Assembly (NCBI GenBank): GCA_964462585.1
Contig: CAYXAK010000069.1
Coordinates: 1-9,473 of the forward strand
DNA length: 9,473 nt
From: Halarsenatibacter sp964462585
GTDB lineage: Bacteria; Bacillota; Halanaerobiia; Halanaerobiales; Halarsenatibacteraceae
Direction of reading: 5' to 3'
The first letter of the stretch is position 1, and each line of letters starts with the position of its first letter. Positions 1-6,551 of this stretch are shown here, one piece after another. The notes beneath the pieces are model-generated. The model was not told the DNA's origin and did not search any database. It saw only the letters and a list, made by a program, of their open reading frames with translations. The position numbers and the translations under genes were made by a program.

Positions 1-57
1 TGACTATAAGTTATTATATAGCAGAAATTTTCAGGCCTTAGGAGCGGGGAGATAAAA

Positions 58-1125
58 ATGCTGATGCCTGGCAGAGTTATGCTGACAATACCGGGGCTGG
101 AAAAGCTCAGGCGGTTTCTGCCCGGTTTTTCCGGCAGTTCCAGCAGCAGCAGACGGCTGACCGGCGAACTCAGAGAGATCTACCGCAGGCTGGTGCTGGT
201 CGTATTTCTCAGCACGGGTGAGAGATTATCGCCGGCACTCACTGAAGATTCTGCCGCGGATATCGCCGGCAGGCTGCAGAGTATCTGGCCCCGGTGGACT
301 CAGGTCGAGGACCGGTATATGCGCCTGGATCTCATCCTTGAGATATACCTCTTCCTGCTGGCCGGCCTGCATTCTCACTTCGATGAACTGCAGCAGCAGG
401 TGGAGAATGAATCCCGGACCGCCGGGGGGAGCACTGAAGATCCCTCCGCCCTTATCGAGCGGAGGGGACCTGAGATCATGGCCGAATCCCTTCTGGCCGC
501 CGCCACTTCCGGTGAAGGTGCCGGCTCTGTTCTGGATATGCAGTCACAGCTGGAGGAATTCGGGCGGAGGATGAACGAACTGCTGACGCGCCTGCGGTTT
601 AGATTTTCCCCGGGCAGTGAGCAGATCACCCCCGACCGCTGTGAGGAGATAGCCGGGGTGATCTTTGCCGCTGTGGTATCAGGCGGATCCGATACCCCCG
701 AAGAGGAGAAGATGCTGCGGATGCGATCCGTGCTCGAGGATTATCGCAGTGAGCTGGCGGCCCGGCTGGATGGTGCCGGCCGGCAGCCGGCAGAGAACAG
801 CGGTTCATTCACCGGCGGCGCCAGCAAAGAGATTCTCCGCAGCTTTCTGCTGGAGATAATGAGGCTGAAATTCGTCCGGGCCCGCAGACTCTACAGTGAT
901 ATTGATCTGACCTCACTGGATGGGGGTGAAAGGCTGGAGCGATCTGCAGCAAAGTGTGTGATCGGGCGGCTGGTGGCCAGGCTGGAATCGGTGCTCGATC
1001 CCGCTTTCGAACCCGACGGGTTTTCCCGGGCTGAGAGTGAGAGGGAGGAGATTACAGCAGATATCGTATCCCACTGCCTTAAACCCGTCTCGCTGGATCC
1101 GAGATGCTATTTTGATGCGGGATGA
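58..1125 (+). CDS. Hypothetical protein of 355 residues, predicted mostly helical
   Basis: I do not recognise this protein. The ATG at 58 follows a purine-rich ribosome binding site (AGGAGCGGGGAG, about 41-52) at short but workable spacing. A second ATG lies two codons downstream and cannot be excluded. The sequence starts with a basic, hydrophobic stretch (residues 1-25) and then a short Ser run (26-31). The rest looks alpha-helical, with many Glu, Arg and Leu in heptad-like spacing. Two segments (about 42-53 and 93-103) are hydrophobic but too short or too charged to call membrane spans. There is no signal peptide, no zinc-binding cysteine cluster and no nucleotide-binding loop. Codon use and GC resemble the neighbours, and the frame stays open for more than 1 kb at high GC, which supports real coding. 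It lies upstream of glmS on the same strand, but a 475-base gap with its own promoter separates them, so no functional link is implied. Confidence 0.75.
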   Translation: MLMPGRVMLTIPGLEKLRRFLPGFSGSSSSSRRLTGELREIYRRLVLVVFLSTGERLSPALTEDSAADIAGRLQSIWPRWTQVEDRYMRLDLILEIYLFLLAGLHSHFDELQQQVENESRTAGGSTEDPSALIERRGPEIMAESLLAAATSGEGAGSVLDMQSQLEEFGRRMNELLTRLRFRFSPGSEQITPDRCEEIAGVIFAAVVSGGSDTPEEEKMLRMRSVLEDYRSELAARLDGAGRQPAENSGSFTGGASKEILRSFLLEIMRLKFVRARRLYSDIDLTSLDGGERLERSAAKCVIGRLVARLESVLDPAFEPDGFSRAESEREEITADIVSHCLKPVSLDPRCYFDAG

Positions 1126-1160
1126 ATTTCGGGCAGCGGCTGATTCATCACAACAAACTA

Positions 1161-1189
1161 TTTAATCTCTCTCTGTAAGTTGATATACT
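1161..1189 (+). promoter_or_regulatory. Probable sigma-A promoter for the glmS leader
   Basis: A TATACT -10 box at 1184-1189 is preceded by TG and one base (extended -10, TGATATACT at 1181-1189). A weak -35, TTTAAT at 1161-1166, lies 17 bases upstream. The extended -10 compensates for the poor -35. Transcription would start near 1196, about 160 bases upstream of the ribozyme cleavage site. The same nonamer TGATATACT recurs on the minus strand as the proposed trpS promoter. Confidence 0.5.
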
Positions 1190-1356
1190 GAAGCATGCTG
1201 ATGAAAATCGCTTAAAAATGCTGGGATAAGGCTCTGAGAAGATATCTGAGGAGGTGATAGTGCAAAAAAGAAGCTGGAGAAGTTTTAATCCAATGGAGTC
1301 TGGTGTAGTCTGGCTTGTTGATGGAGCCTGGTTGAAGCTGAAAAAGCGTAAAATAA
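1190..1356 (+). promoter_or_regulatory. Long 5' leader upstream of the glmS ribozyme
   Basis: This is the left half of the 475-base gap between the first gene and glmS. It holds a ten-base perfect match to the 16S anti-Shine-Dalgarno (AGGAGGTGAT, 1249-1258) followed by GTG at 1260. That would open a 90-codon frame running through the ribozyme to a stop at 1530-1532. The putative peptide is basic and I do not recognise it. A short direct repeat, AGTCTGG, occurs at 1297-1303 and 1307-1313. I see no terminator hairpin and no T-box motif here. Ribozyme cleavage would separate this leader from the glmS message. Confidence 0.4.
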
Positions 1357-1506
1357 AGCGCCTGCTCCCGGCACTGTTTTTCTGGCCGGGAGGACGAGGT
1401 CGGAAGTTATCGAAGCTGTCGGCGGATGCTTCCGGGGCCTGCCCGGTCCTGAGCTCATCCCTAAAAGCTGCGAGCAATCGCGGTCACAACAGGGGTGGCA
1501 GGGCGG
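1357..1506 (+). ncRNA. glmS ribozyme (glucosamine-6-phosphate-activated self-cleaving riboswitch)
   Basis: This RNA controls the gene behind it by self-cleavage with glucosamine-6-phosphate as cofactor. The class-defining AGCGCC is at 1357-1362, so cleavage is predicted between A1357 and G1358. Helices read by eye are as follows. P1 pairs CTCCCGGC (1365-1372) with 1385-1392, 8 bp perfect. P2 pairs CGGAAG (1401-1406) with CTTCCG (1429-1434). A core pseudoknot pairs CGCC (1359-1362) with GGCG (1421-1424). P3 pairs CCTGCC (1438-1443) with GGCAGG (1497-1502). P4 pairs 1457-1462 with 1491-1496 and carries a 7-bp arm (1467-1473/1478-1484) capped by a GCAA tetraloop. The conserved blocks GACGAGG (1393-1399), TTATCGA (1407-1413) and TCGGCGG (1419-1425) match the known class in order and spacing. 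It ends about 95 bases before the glmS start codon, the expected position. In Bacillus, cleavage exposes a 5'-hydroxyl that leads to RNase J decay; that step is inferred here. Confidence 0.94.
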
Positions 1507-1600
1507 ATCTATCTTTACAGTTCTTGTATTGAGTGTTTAATATACTGCATACCACGATCGAAATAAATATATATCAATTAACTGGAGGTAAAATTTAATT

Positions 1601-3469
1601 ATGTGCGGAATTATCGGTTATACCGGCCCCAGGGCAGCTGACGATATCCTGCTGGCCGGTTTGAAGCGCCTGGAGTACCGCGGTTATGATTCGGCCGGAA
1701 TCGCCACACTTCATTCCGATTGTCTCAATGTGGTCAAATGCGAGGGCTCACTCGCTGATCTGGAGAGCTCCCTGCAGGCTGCTGAAACACCCGGCTCAAC
1801 GGGTATCGGCCACACCCGCTGGGCCACACATGGCGAGCCTTCTGACTGCAATTCTCATCCCCATCAGGACTGCGGCGGCCGCTTTGCTGTTGTTCACAAC
1901 GGGATAATAGAAAATTACAAGGAGCTAAAAGACGATTTAAAGCAGGATGGTCACGAGTTCACCTCCGAAACAGATACCGAGGTGCTCGTGCATCTGCTGG
2001 AGGAGATATATGCCGGAGATATGCCGGCCGCACTGCGCCGTATCGACAGCCGGCTGGAGGGCTCCTATGCCCTGGCCGTGCTGGACCGTGAGAATCCGGA
2101 GCAGATACACGCTCTGCGCCAGGACAGCCCGCTGGTTGTGGGTCTGGGGCAGGAGGAGAATTTTCTGGCCTCGGATATGCCGGCACTGCTGGAACATACC
2201 GATGAGTTCTATGTGCTGGAGGACGGTGATCTGGCCGTGATCTCCAGCAGTGATGTGAAGCTTCACGCTGCCGCCGGAGAAGAAGATGGAGATAGAGAGA
2301 AAGCGCTGGAGCCCGATCTCAGCTCCCGCTATTTTCAGGCAGACTGGGATGCCGAGATGGTCGACAAAAAGGGCTATGATCACTATATGCTCAAGGAAAT
2401 TCACGAACAGCCCACCGTCGCCCGCCGCTTTCTGGGGGACAGGCTCAAGGGCGATGAGATTAGCCTGGATGAGGTGGAGAAAATCTGGAAGGAGAATGAG
2501 GAGATCGATCGCATCATGATCACAGCCTGCGGCACCGCCTACTATTCAGGTTGTGTGGGCCGCCATGTCATCGAAGAGCTGGCAGGCATCCCCGTGGATG
2601 TGGAGCTTGGTTCCGAGCTGCGTTACAAGCAGAATTTCATCGATGAGAATACGCTGGTGGTGGTGGTGAGCCAGTCGGGCGAGACCGCCGATACATTAGC
2701 CGCGCTGGAGATGGCCTCTGAGAAGGGGGCCAGTGTGCTGGCACTGACAAACACTGTCAGCAGCAGCATTGCCCGCCAGGCCGATCAGGTCATAGATATC
2801 AAGGCCGGCCCGGAGATCGCGGTGGCCTCGACCAAGGCCTATCTGGCCATGCTGCTGGGCTTTTATCTGCTGGCACTGAAGCTGGCAGATCTCCGGGGCA
2901 CACTGCCGGAGCCCGAGCTGGATGAGTACCGGCGTGAGGTGCTGAAGCTGCCCGACAGGATAGAAGCGACGCTAAACCGAACCGGAGATATCTGTCGGGA
3001 GCTGGCCCCTGAGCTGGCCGAATATGAGAGCGTCTTCTTTATCGGCCGCAATCTCGACTACAGCCTGGCCCTGGAGGGGGCGCTTAAACTCAAGGAGATC
3101 TCCTATATACACGCCGAATCCTATCCTGCCGGTGAGCTCAAGCACGGCACACTGGCCCTGGTTGAAGAGGGTGTGCCGGTGCTGGCACTTATGACCCGCA
3201 GAAGCCTGGCCCGCAAGACATTGAGCAATGTGGAGGAGGTCCGGGCCCGGGGCGGCCGCCTCATAGTTCTGGCCTCCGAGGAGATAGCCGGGCGGCATCC
3301 CGGGCTGGAGGAGAGCTTCCGGCTGATCGAACTGCCCCTGGCCGGAGAGCTGTGGGCCGGTGTGCAGATGGTCATACCGCTGCAGCTGATAGCCTATTAT
3401 ACCGCCCGGGATCTCGAGCGCTCCATAGATAAACCCCGCAATCTGGCCAAGAGCGTGACTGTGGAATAG
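1601..3469 (+). CDS. glmS: Glutamine--fructose-6-phosphate aminotransferase (isomerizing), GlmS
   Basis: GlmS converts fructose-6-phosphate and glutamine to glucosamine-6-phosphate and glutamate, the first committed step to UDP-GlcNAc for peptidoglycan; it is cytosolic. The 622-residue length fits the family (about 600-610 in E. coli and Bacillus). The N-terminal class II glutamine amidotransferase domain (about 1-235) starts MCGIIGY, so Cys2 becomes the nucleophile after Met removal. It also carries the family blocks RGYDSAGIA (27-35), GHTRWATHG (70-78) and HNGIIENY (99-106). Two sugar isomerase (SIS) domains follow. The first (about 300-430) has ACGTAYYSG (309-317) and SQSGETADT (357-365). 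The second (about 475-610) has the ESYPAGELKHG segment (506-516). The C-terminal KPRNLAKSVTVE is the classic ending that reaches the active sites. The ATG follows GGAGGT (1584-1589) at 11-base spacing. Expression is probably feedback-controlled by the ribozyme upstream. The stop codon lies 9 bases from the stop of a convergent gene, with no terminator hairpin visible between them. Confidence 0.98.
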   Translation: MCGIIGYTGPRAADDILLAGLKRLEYRGYDSAGIATLHSDCLNVVKCEGSLADLESSLQAAETPGSTGIGHTRWATHGEPSDCNSHPHQDCGGRFAVVHNGIIENYKELKDDLKQDGHEFTSETDTEVLVHLLEEIYAGDMPAALRRIDSRLEGSYALAVLDRENPEQIHALRQDSPLVVGLGQEENFLASDMPALLEHTDEFYVLEDGDLAVISSSDVKLHAAAGEEDGDREKALEPDLSSRYFQADWDAEMVDKKGYDHYMLKEIHEQPTVARRFLGDRLKGDEISLDEVEKIWKENEEIDRIMITACGTAYYSGCVGRHVIEELAGIPVDVELGSELRYKQNFIDENTLVVVVSQSGETADTLAALEMASEKGASVLALTNTVSSSIARQADQVIDIKAGPEIAVASTKAYLAMLLGFYLLALKLADLRGTLPEPELDEYRREVLKLPDRIEATLNRTGDICRELAPELAEYESVFFIGRNLDYSLALEGALKLKEISYIHAESYPAGELKHGTLALVEEGVPVLALMTRRSLARKTLSNVEEVRARGGRLIVLASEEIAGRHPGLEESFRLIELPLAGELWAGVQMVIPLQLIAYYTARDLERSIDKPRNLAKSVTVE

Positions 3470-3478
3470 TCCTTCCTG

Positions 3479-5059
3479 TCAGCAGCTTCGGAGGAGCTGG
3501 CCCGGTCTTTTTCCGGTATGGTGACCTTCTTCCACGACGATCTCACCGTTGACGATTACCATTTTGATGCCGGCCGGATAGCGGTGAGGGTCGTCGAAAT
3601 CCGCCCGATCTTCGATCTCATCGGGTGAGAAGACCACCAGATCGGCAGCCAGCCCCTCTCTGATCAGGCCCCGACGGGAAAGGCCCAGTCGCCAGGCGGG
3701 AAAACCGGTCATCTTAAAGACGGCCTCTTCCAGGGGAAAGAGTTTTTCATCCCGCACGAAGGGGCCGGCCACACGGGGGAATGTTCCGAAGCTGCGCGGA
3801 TGGGGTTTTCCCCGTCTGAGCACACCGCTGGCGGCCAGGGCGCTGCCGTCGCTGCCGACCATGGCACAGCGGTGGCTTATGATTCTGTGCAGGTCCTCCT
3901 CACACATGGCAAAGCCGATCATGCCCACACGGGCCGTCTCCTGGCGCAGTATCTCCATCACGGCCCGGGCCGGCTTTAGCTCCATCATCTCACCGGCTTC
4001 CTGCAGGTTTCTGCCGGTCAGATCGGAGAATTTATCGATATTGGTGCTGGCTATGTAGATGTTATCCCAGCCCCGGCGGGCTCCCTTCTCCCGCAGATAG
4101 GAGGCAATTTTCTTTCTTTCATCATCGTTTTCCAGACGGTCTTTCATCTTCTCCCTGCCGCCCTCATGGGCCCAGTCCGGCAGCAGGGCGGAAAGCCCGG
4201 TGGATGTGGCCAGATAGGGATAGACATCGAAGGTGATATCGACTCCTTCCCTGCGGGCCTTTTCGATCAGTGCCAGCGATTTCTCGCTCAGCCCCCAGCT
4301 CTGGCGGTCTGCTACCTTATGATGTGATATCTGGACCGGAATTTCAGCCTCCCGGCCCACGGCTATGGCCTCTTTTATGCCTTTGAGCAGATTCTCGCCC
4401 TCGTGGCGCATGTGAGTGGCATAATAGCCTCCGGCCCGTGCTGCAGTTCGGGCCAGCTCTATCAGCTCATCTGTTCCGGCATAGGCCGAGGGTGGATATA
4501 TGAGCCCGCTGGAAAACCCGGCGGCACCGGACTGCAGCGCACCGGCCAGAATTTCTTTCATCTCCTCCAGCTCCCCGTCATCGGGCCTGCGGTCCTCATC
4601 GCCCATGACGGCGCGGCGGATAGCCCCGTGGCCCACAAGTGAGACCTTGTTGACACCTGTTTTCTGTTTCTCCAGCTCCTCCAGAAATTCGTCATAGGCG
4701 GACCAGCTCAGCTCCAGGCCGAAGCGCTCGGCCATCTCGCCGGCAAGCTCCTGGCGTCCGGACTCATAGATGGGAGCGGGAGAGCTGCCGCAGTTGCCGA
4801 TGACTTCAGTGGTCACACCCTGTCTGACCTTGCTCTCGGCCCGGCCGTCGGCCAAAAGCGGCAGGTCGGAGTGGCTGTGAATATCTATAAAACCCGGTGC
4901 TATGACCTCACCATCCAGCTCTACAGTCCTGTCGGCCTGAAAATCGAGACTCTGACCGACTGCGGCGATCTCACCGTTCTCCAGGGCTATATCGCCCCTG
5001 AACCAGGGGCTGCCCGTGCCGTCGATTATTCTACCGTCTTTTAACAGAATTGAATTCAT
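3479..5059 (-). CDS. N-acyl-D-amino-acid deacylase (D-aminoacylase family amidohydrolase)
   Basis: The enzyme hydrolyses N-acyl-D-amino acids to a free D-amino acid and a carboxylic acid; the family depends on zinc. The 526 residues fit the family's usual length (roughly 480-540). An N-terminal beta-sandwich piece (about 1-55) precedes the TIM barrel. The metal motif HSHSD gives His61 and His63. VIGNCGSSPAP gives Cys90, matching the metal-ligand cysteine typical of D-aminoacylases rather than dihydroorotases. THMRHE (215-220) and ISHHK (244-248) supply further barrel histidines. VGSDGSAL (401-408) contains Asp404, the likely general base. HPRSFGTFPRV (420-430) is a family hallmark. Exact substrate (D-Glu, D-Asp or neutral D-residues) cannot be read from the sequence. 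An upstream in-frame ATG at 5080 is rejected because the ribosome binding site lies between it and 5059. No signal peptide is visible, so it is probably cytosolic. It is divergent from iadA and has its own strong promoter. Confidence 0.93.
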   Translation of the reverse strand: MNSILLKDGRIIDGTGSPWFRGDIALENGEIAAVGQSLDFQADRTVELDGEVIAPGFIDIHSHSDLPLLADGRAESKVRQGVTTEVIGNCGSSPAPIYESGRQELAGEMAERFGLELSWSAYDEFLEELEKQKTGVNKVSLVGHGAIRRAVMGDEDRRPDDGELEEMKEILAGALQSGAAGFSSGLIYPPSAYAGTDELIELARTAARAGGYYATHMRHEGENLLKGIKEAIAVGREAEIPVQISHHKVADRQSWGLSEKSLALIEKARREGVDITFDVYPYLATSTGLSALLPDWAHEGGREKMKDRLENDDERKKIASYLREKGARRGWDNIYIASTNIDKFSDLTGRNLQEAGEMMELKPARAVMEILRQETARVGMIGFAMCEEDLHRIISHRCAMVGSDGSALAASGVLRRGKPHPRSFGTFPRVAGPFVRDEKLFPLEEAVFKMTGFPAWRLGLSRRGLIREGLAADLVVFSPDEIEDRADFDDPHRYPAGIKMVIVNGEIVVEEGHHTGKRPGQLLRSC

Positions 5060-5064
5060 GTTTT

Positions 5065-5070
5065 GCCTCC
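5065..5070 (-). promoter_or_regulatory. Ribosome binding site deciding the D-aminoacylase start
   Basis: On the minus strand GGAGGC ends 5 bases before the ATG at 5059. It lies inside the seven-codon extension that an upstream ATG at 5080 would add, so the downstream ATG is the better start. The resulting protein begins MNSILLKDG, the normal family N-terminus. Confidence 0.8.
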
Positions 5071-5117
5071 ATATCTTCATGGTGCTGTTGTAAAATGTGA
5101 AGTGTTCAGATAATTAA

Positions 5118-5146
5118 ATTCTAACGTTAAAAACCGCCGCTGTCAA
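5118..5146 (-). promoter_or_regulatory. Strong sigma-A promoter for the D-aminoacylase gene
   Basis: Reading the minus strand, a perfect TTGACA -35 (5146-5141) is followed by exactly 17 bases and then TAGAAT (5123-5118), which differs from consensus by one base. Transcription would start near 5111, giving a leader of about 50 bases. This is the best promoter in the window. I see no equally good promoter facing iadA in the same 170-base divergent gap. A palindrome, GGTGCACC (5185-5192), lies on the iadA side. Confidence 0.8.
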
Positions 5147-5220
5147 GCCGGATGGAATCATATCTATGCACTGGCATTCATTTAGGTGCACCAAGAGGCA
5201 GGGAAATTAGGTCAGAATTT

Positions 5221-5226
5221 GAGGAG
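5221..5226 (+). promoter_or_regulatory. Ribosome binding site deciding a TTG start for iadA
   Basis: GAGGAG lies 8 bases upstream of an in-frame TTG at 5235. The alternative GTG at 5226 overlaps this site and would leave no spacing, so the TTG is preferred. The resulting N-terminus, MQEERLLLIKTGRI, fits the start of an amidohydrolase beta-strand. Confidence 0.65.
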
Positions 5227-5234
5227 TGATAATC

Positions 5235-6509
5235 TTGCAGGAAGAGAGATTGCTGCTGATAAAAACGGGCAGAATAATAGACCCCGGGCCCAGTTCAGAA
5301 TCAGCTTCCCGGGGAGTAAAAGAACGTTCAGGGGAGGGTGAAGGCCGGTTCAGCGCCGGGGATGAGCTTTTTATAGCCGGTGAGAGCATCGCCGCCCGCG
5401 CAGGCGATTTAGACTGCGGTGATCTGCCGGGTCTGGAGGTTATCGATGCCCGCGATAAACTGGTTGTGCCGGGATTTATCGACAGCCATGTCCATATAAG
5501 CGGCGGTGGAGGTGAGGATGGCTTTGCCTCCCGCACACCTCCGCTCAATCTGGATCAGGCCATCCGCGGCGGTGTCACGACAGCTGTGGGCTGTCTGGGC
5601 ACAGATGGGACCACCCGCACCATGCCCGATCTTCTGGCCCGGGCCCGGGCTCTGATCGAAGAGGGGATTACGGTTCATATCTACACAGGTTCCTATCAGT
5701 TTCCCGTGCGCACGCTGACCGGCTCTATCGCCGATGATATCGTATATATCAATGAGATAATCGGCCTGGGTGAGGTGGCCATAGCCGATCACCGCTCCTC
5801 CCATCCCGATCTGGATGAGTTTATCAGGGCGGCTTCGGAAGCGCGGCGAGGAGGTATGCTCTCCGGCAAGAAGGGGCTTATCAATGTGCACATGGGCAGC
5901 GGCCAGTCCCGTCCCGGCTTTTCCTTTCTTGAGCGGGCGGTGAAGGAGAGCGAGATCCCCATCGATCAGTTTCTGCCCACACATTCCAGCCGCAGCCGCC
6001 AGGTTTTCGAACAGGGCCTTAAGTTTGCCCGCAGGGGAGGCTGGCTTGATTTCACCGCTTCCAGTCCCAACAGCTCTGAGAATGAGGGCGGCTCCGGTTC
6101 GGGCGGTGATTCCGGACCGAACGGCGTGGAGATACTGGAGAGGATAGAGGCAGCCGGGCTGGATTTCAGCAGGATAACATTCAGCTCCGACGGCCAGGGC
6201 AGTTTGCCCGATTTTGACAGTGAGGGTAACCTCCGGGGGCTTAAAGTGGGGCAGGTGAGCTCACTCTACCGCCAGCTGCGCAGCATAGTCCAGAACAGCG
6301 ATTATGAGCTCGAGCAAATTCTGCAGCTCATCACCTCCAATCCGGCCCACATACTGGGGCTTGATTCCCGCAAAGGCAGGCTTCTGCCCGGATATGATGC
6401 CGATATCGTCATGCTGGACCCGGAATCCCTGGAGATCACCGATGTTATAGCCCGGGGCAGGGTGATGATGCGCGGGGGTGAGGCGGTCAGAACCGGCACA
6501 TTTTCCTGA
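5235..6509 (+). CDS. iadA: Isoaspartyl dipeptidase (beta-aspartyl peptidase), TTG start
   Basis: IadA hydrolyses beta-aspartyl (isoAsp) dipeptides, which arise when Asp/Asn residues isomerise in ageing proteins. The 424 residues exceed the 390 of E. coli IadA by two insertions: a charged Gly/Ser/Glu-rich segment near 18-45 and a Ser/Gly linker near 277-297. Equivalents of the E. coli catalytic residues are readable: HVH (His85, His87) for E. coli 68/70; GGGGE (Glu94) for Glu77; GSYQFP (Tyr154) for Tyr137; DHRSS (185-189) with the substrate arginine; His219 in NVHMGS; PTHSSR (His250, Arg253); and Asp319 in SSDGQGS. One key position differs: the carboxylated metal-bridging lysine (Lys162 in E. 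coli) aligns with Glu180. Glu can bridge metals in other amidohydrolases, so activity remains likely. It is divergent from the D-aminoacylase gene and is followed 42 bases later by a membrane-protein gene. It could belong to a related amidohydrolase subgroup, but the DHRS and SSDG motifs favour IadA. Confidence 0.9.
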   Translation: MQEERLLLIKTGRIIDPGPSSESASRGVKERSGEGEGRFSAGDELFIAGESIAARAGDLDCGDLPGLEVIDARDKLVVPGFIDSHVHISGGGGEDGFASRTPPLNLDQAIRGGVTTAVGCLGTDGTTRTMPDLLARARALIEEGITVHIYTGSYQFPVRTLTGSIADDIVYINEIIGLGEVAIADHRSSHPDLDEFIRAASEARRGGMLSGKKGLINVHMGSGQSRPGFSFLERAVKESEIPIDQFLPTHSSRSRQVFEQGLKFARRGGWLDFTASSPNSSENEGGSGSGGDSGPNGVEILERIEAAGLDFSRITFSSDGQGSLPDFDSEGNLRGLKVGQVSSLYRQLRSIVQNSDYELEQILQLITSNPAHILGLDSRKGRLLPGYDADIVMLDPESLEITDVIARGRVMMRGGEAVRTGTFS

Positions 6510-6551
6510 AATACCTGATCTAATTAAGGCGAATTGAGGAGGTGAAATTAT

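Noticed and set aside
1..40. AT-rich sequence at the left edge as a promoter for the first gene
   Set aside because: Several TATATA-like boxes occur but no -35 at good spacing can be seen, and the window begins here.
1148..1477. Minus-strand frame of 109 codons in the glmS leader
   Set aside because: It lies opposite the ribozyme, has no ribosome binding site of note, and its sequence looks like the complement of structured RNA rather than a protein.
1491..1506. T-box-like GGGTGGCA motif before glmS
   Set aside because: The bases belong to the P4/P3 strands of the glmS ribozyme and there is no antiterminator or specifier stem-loop.
1937..2404. Long minus-strand frame inside glmS
   Set aside because: It overlaps a fully conserved glmS region and is a shadow frame created by codon bias. 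The same applies to the other long antisense frames inside glmS, iadA and trpS.
5167..5192. GGTGCACC palindrome and TGCAC/GTGCA inverted repeat upstream of iadA as an operator
   Set aside because: The arms are only 4-5 bp and such short palindromes are common. There is also no clear iadA promoter to relate it to.
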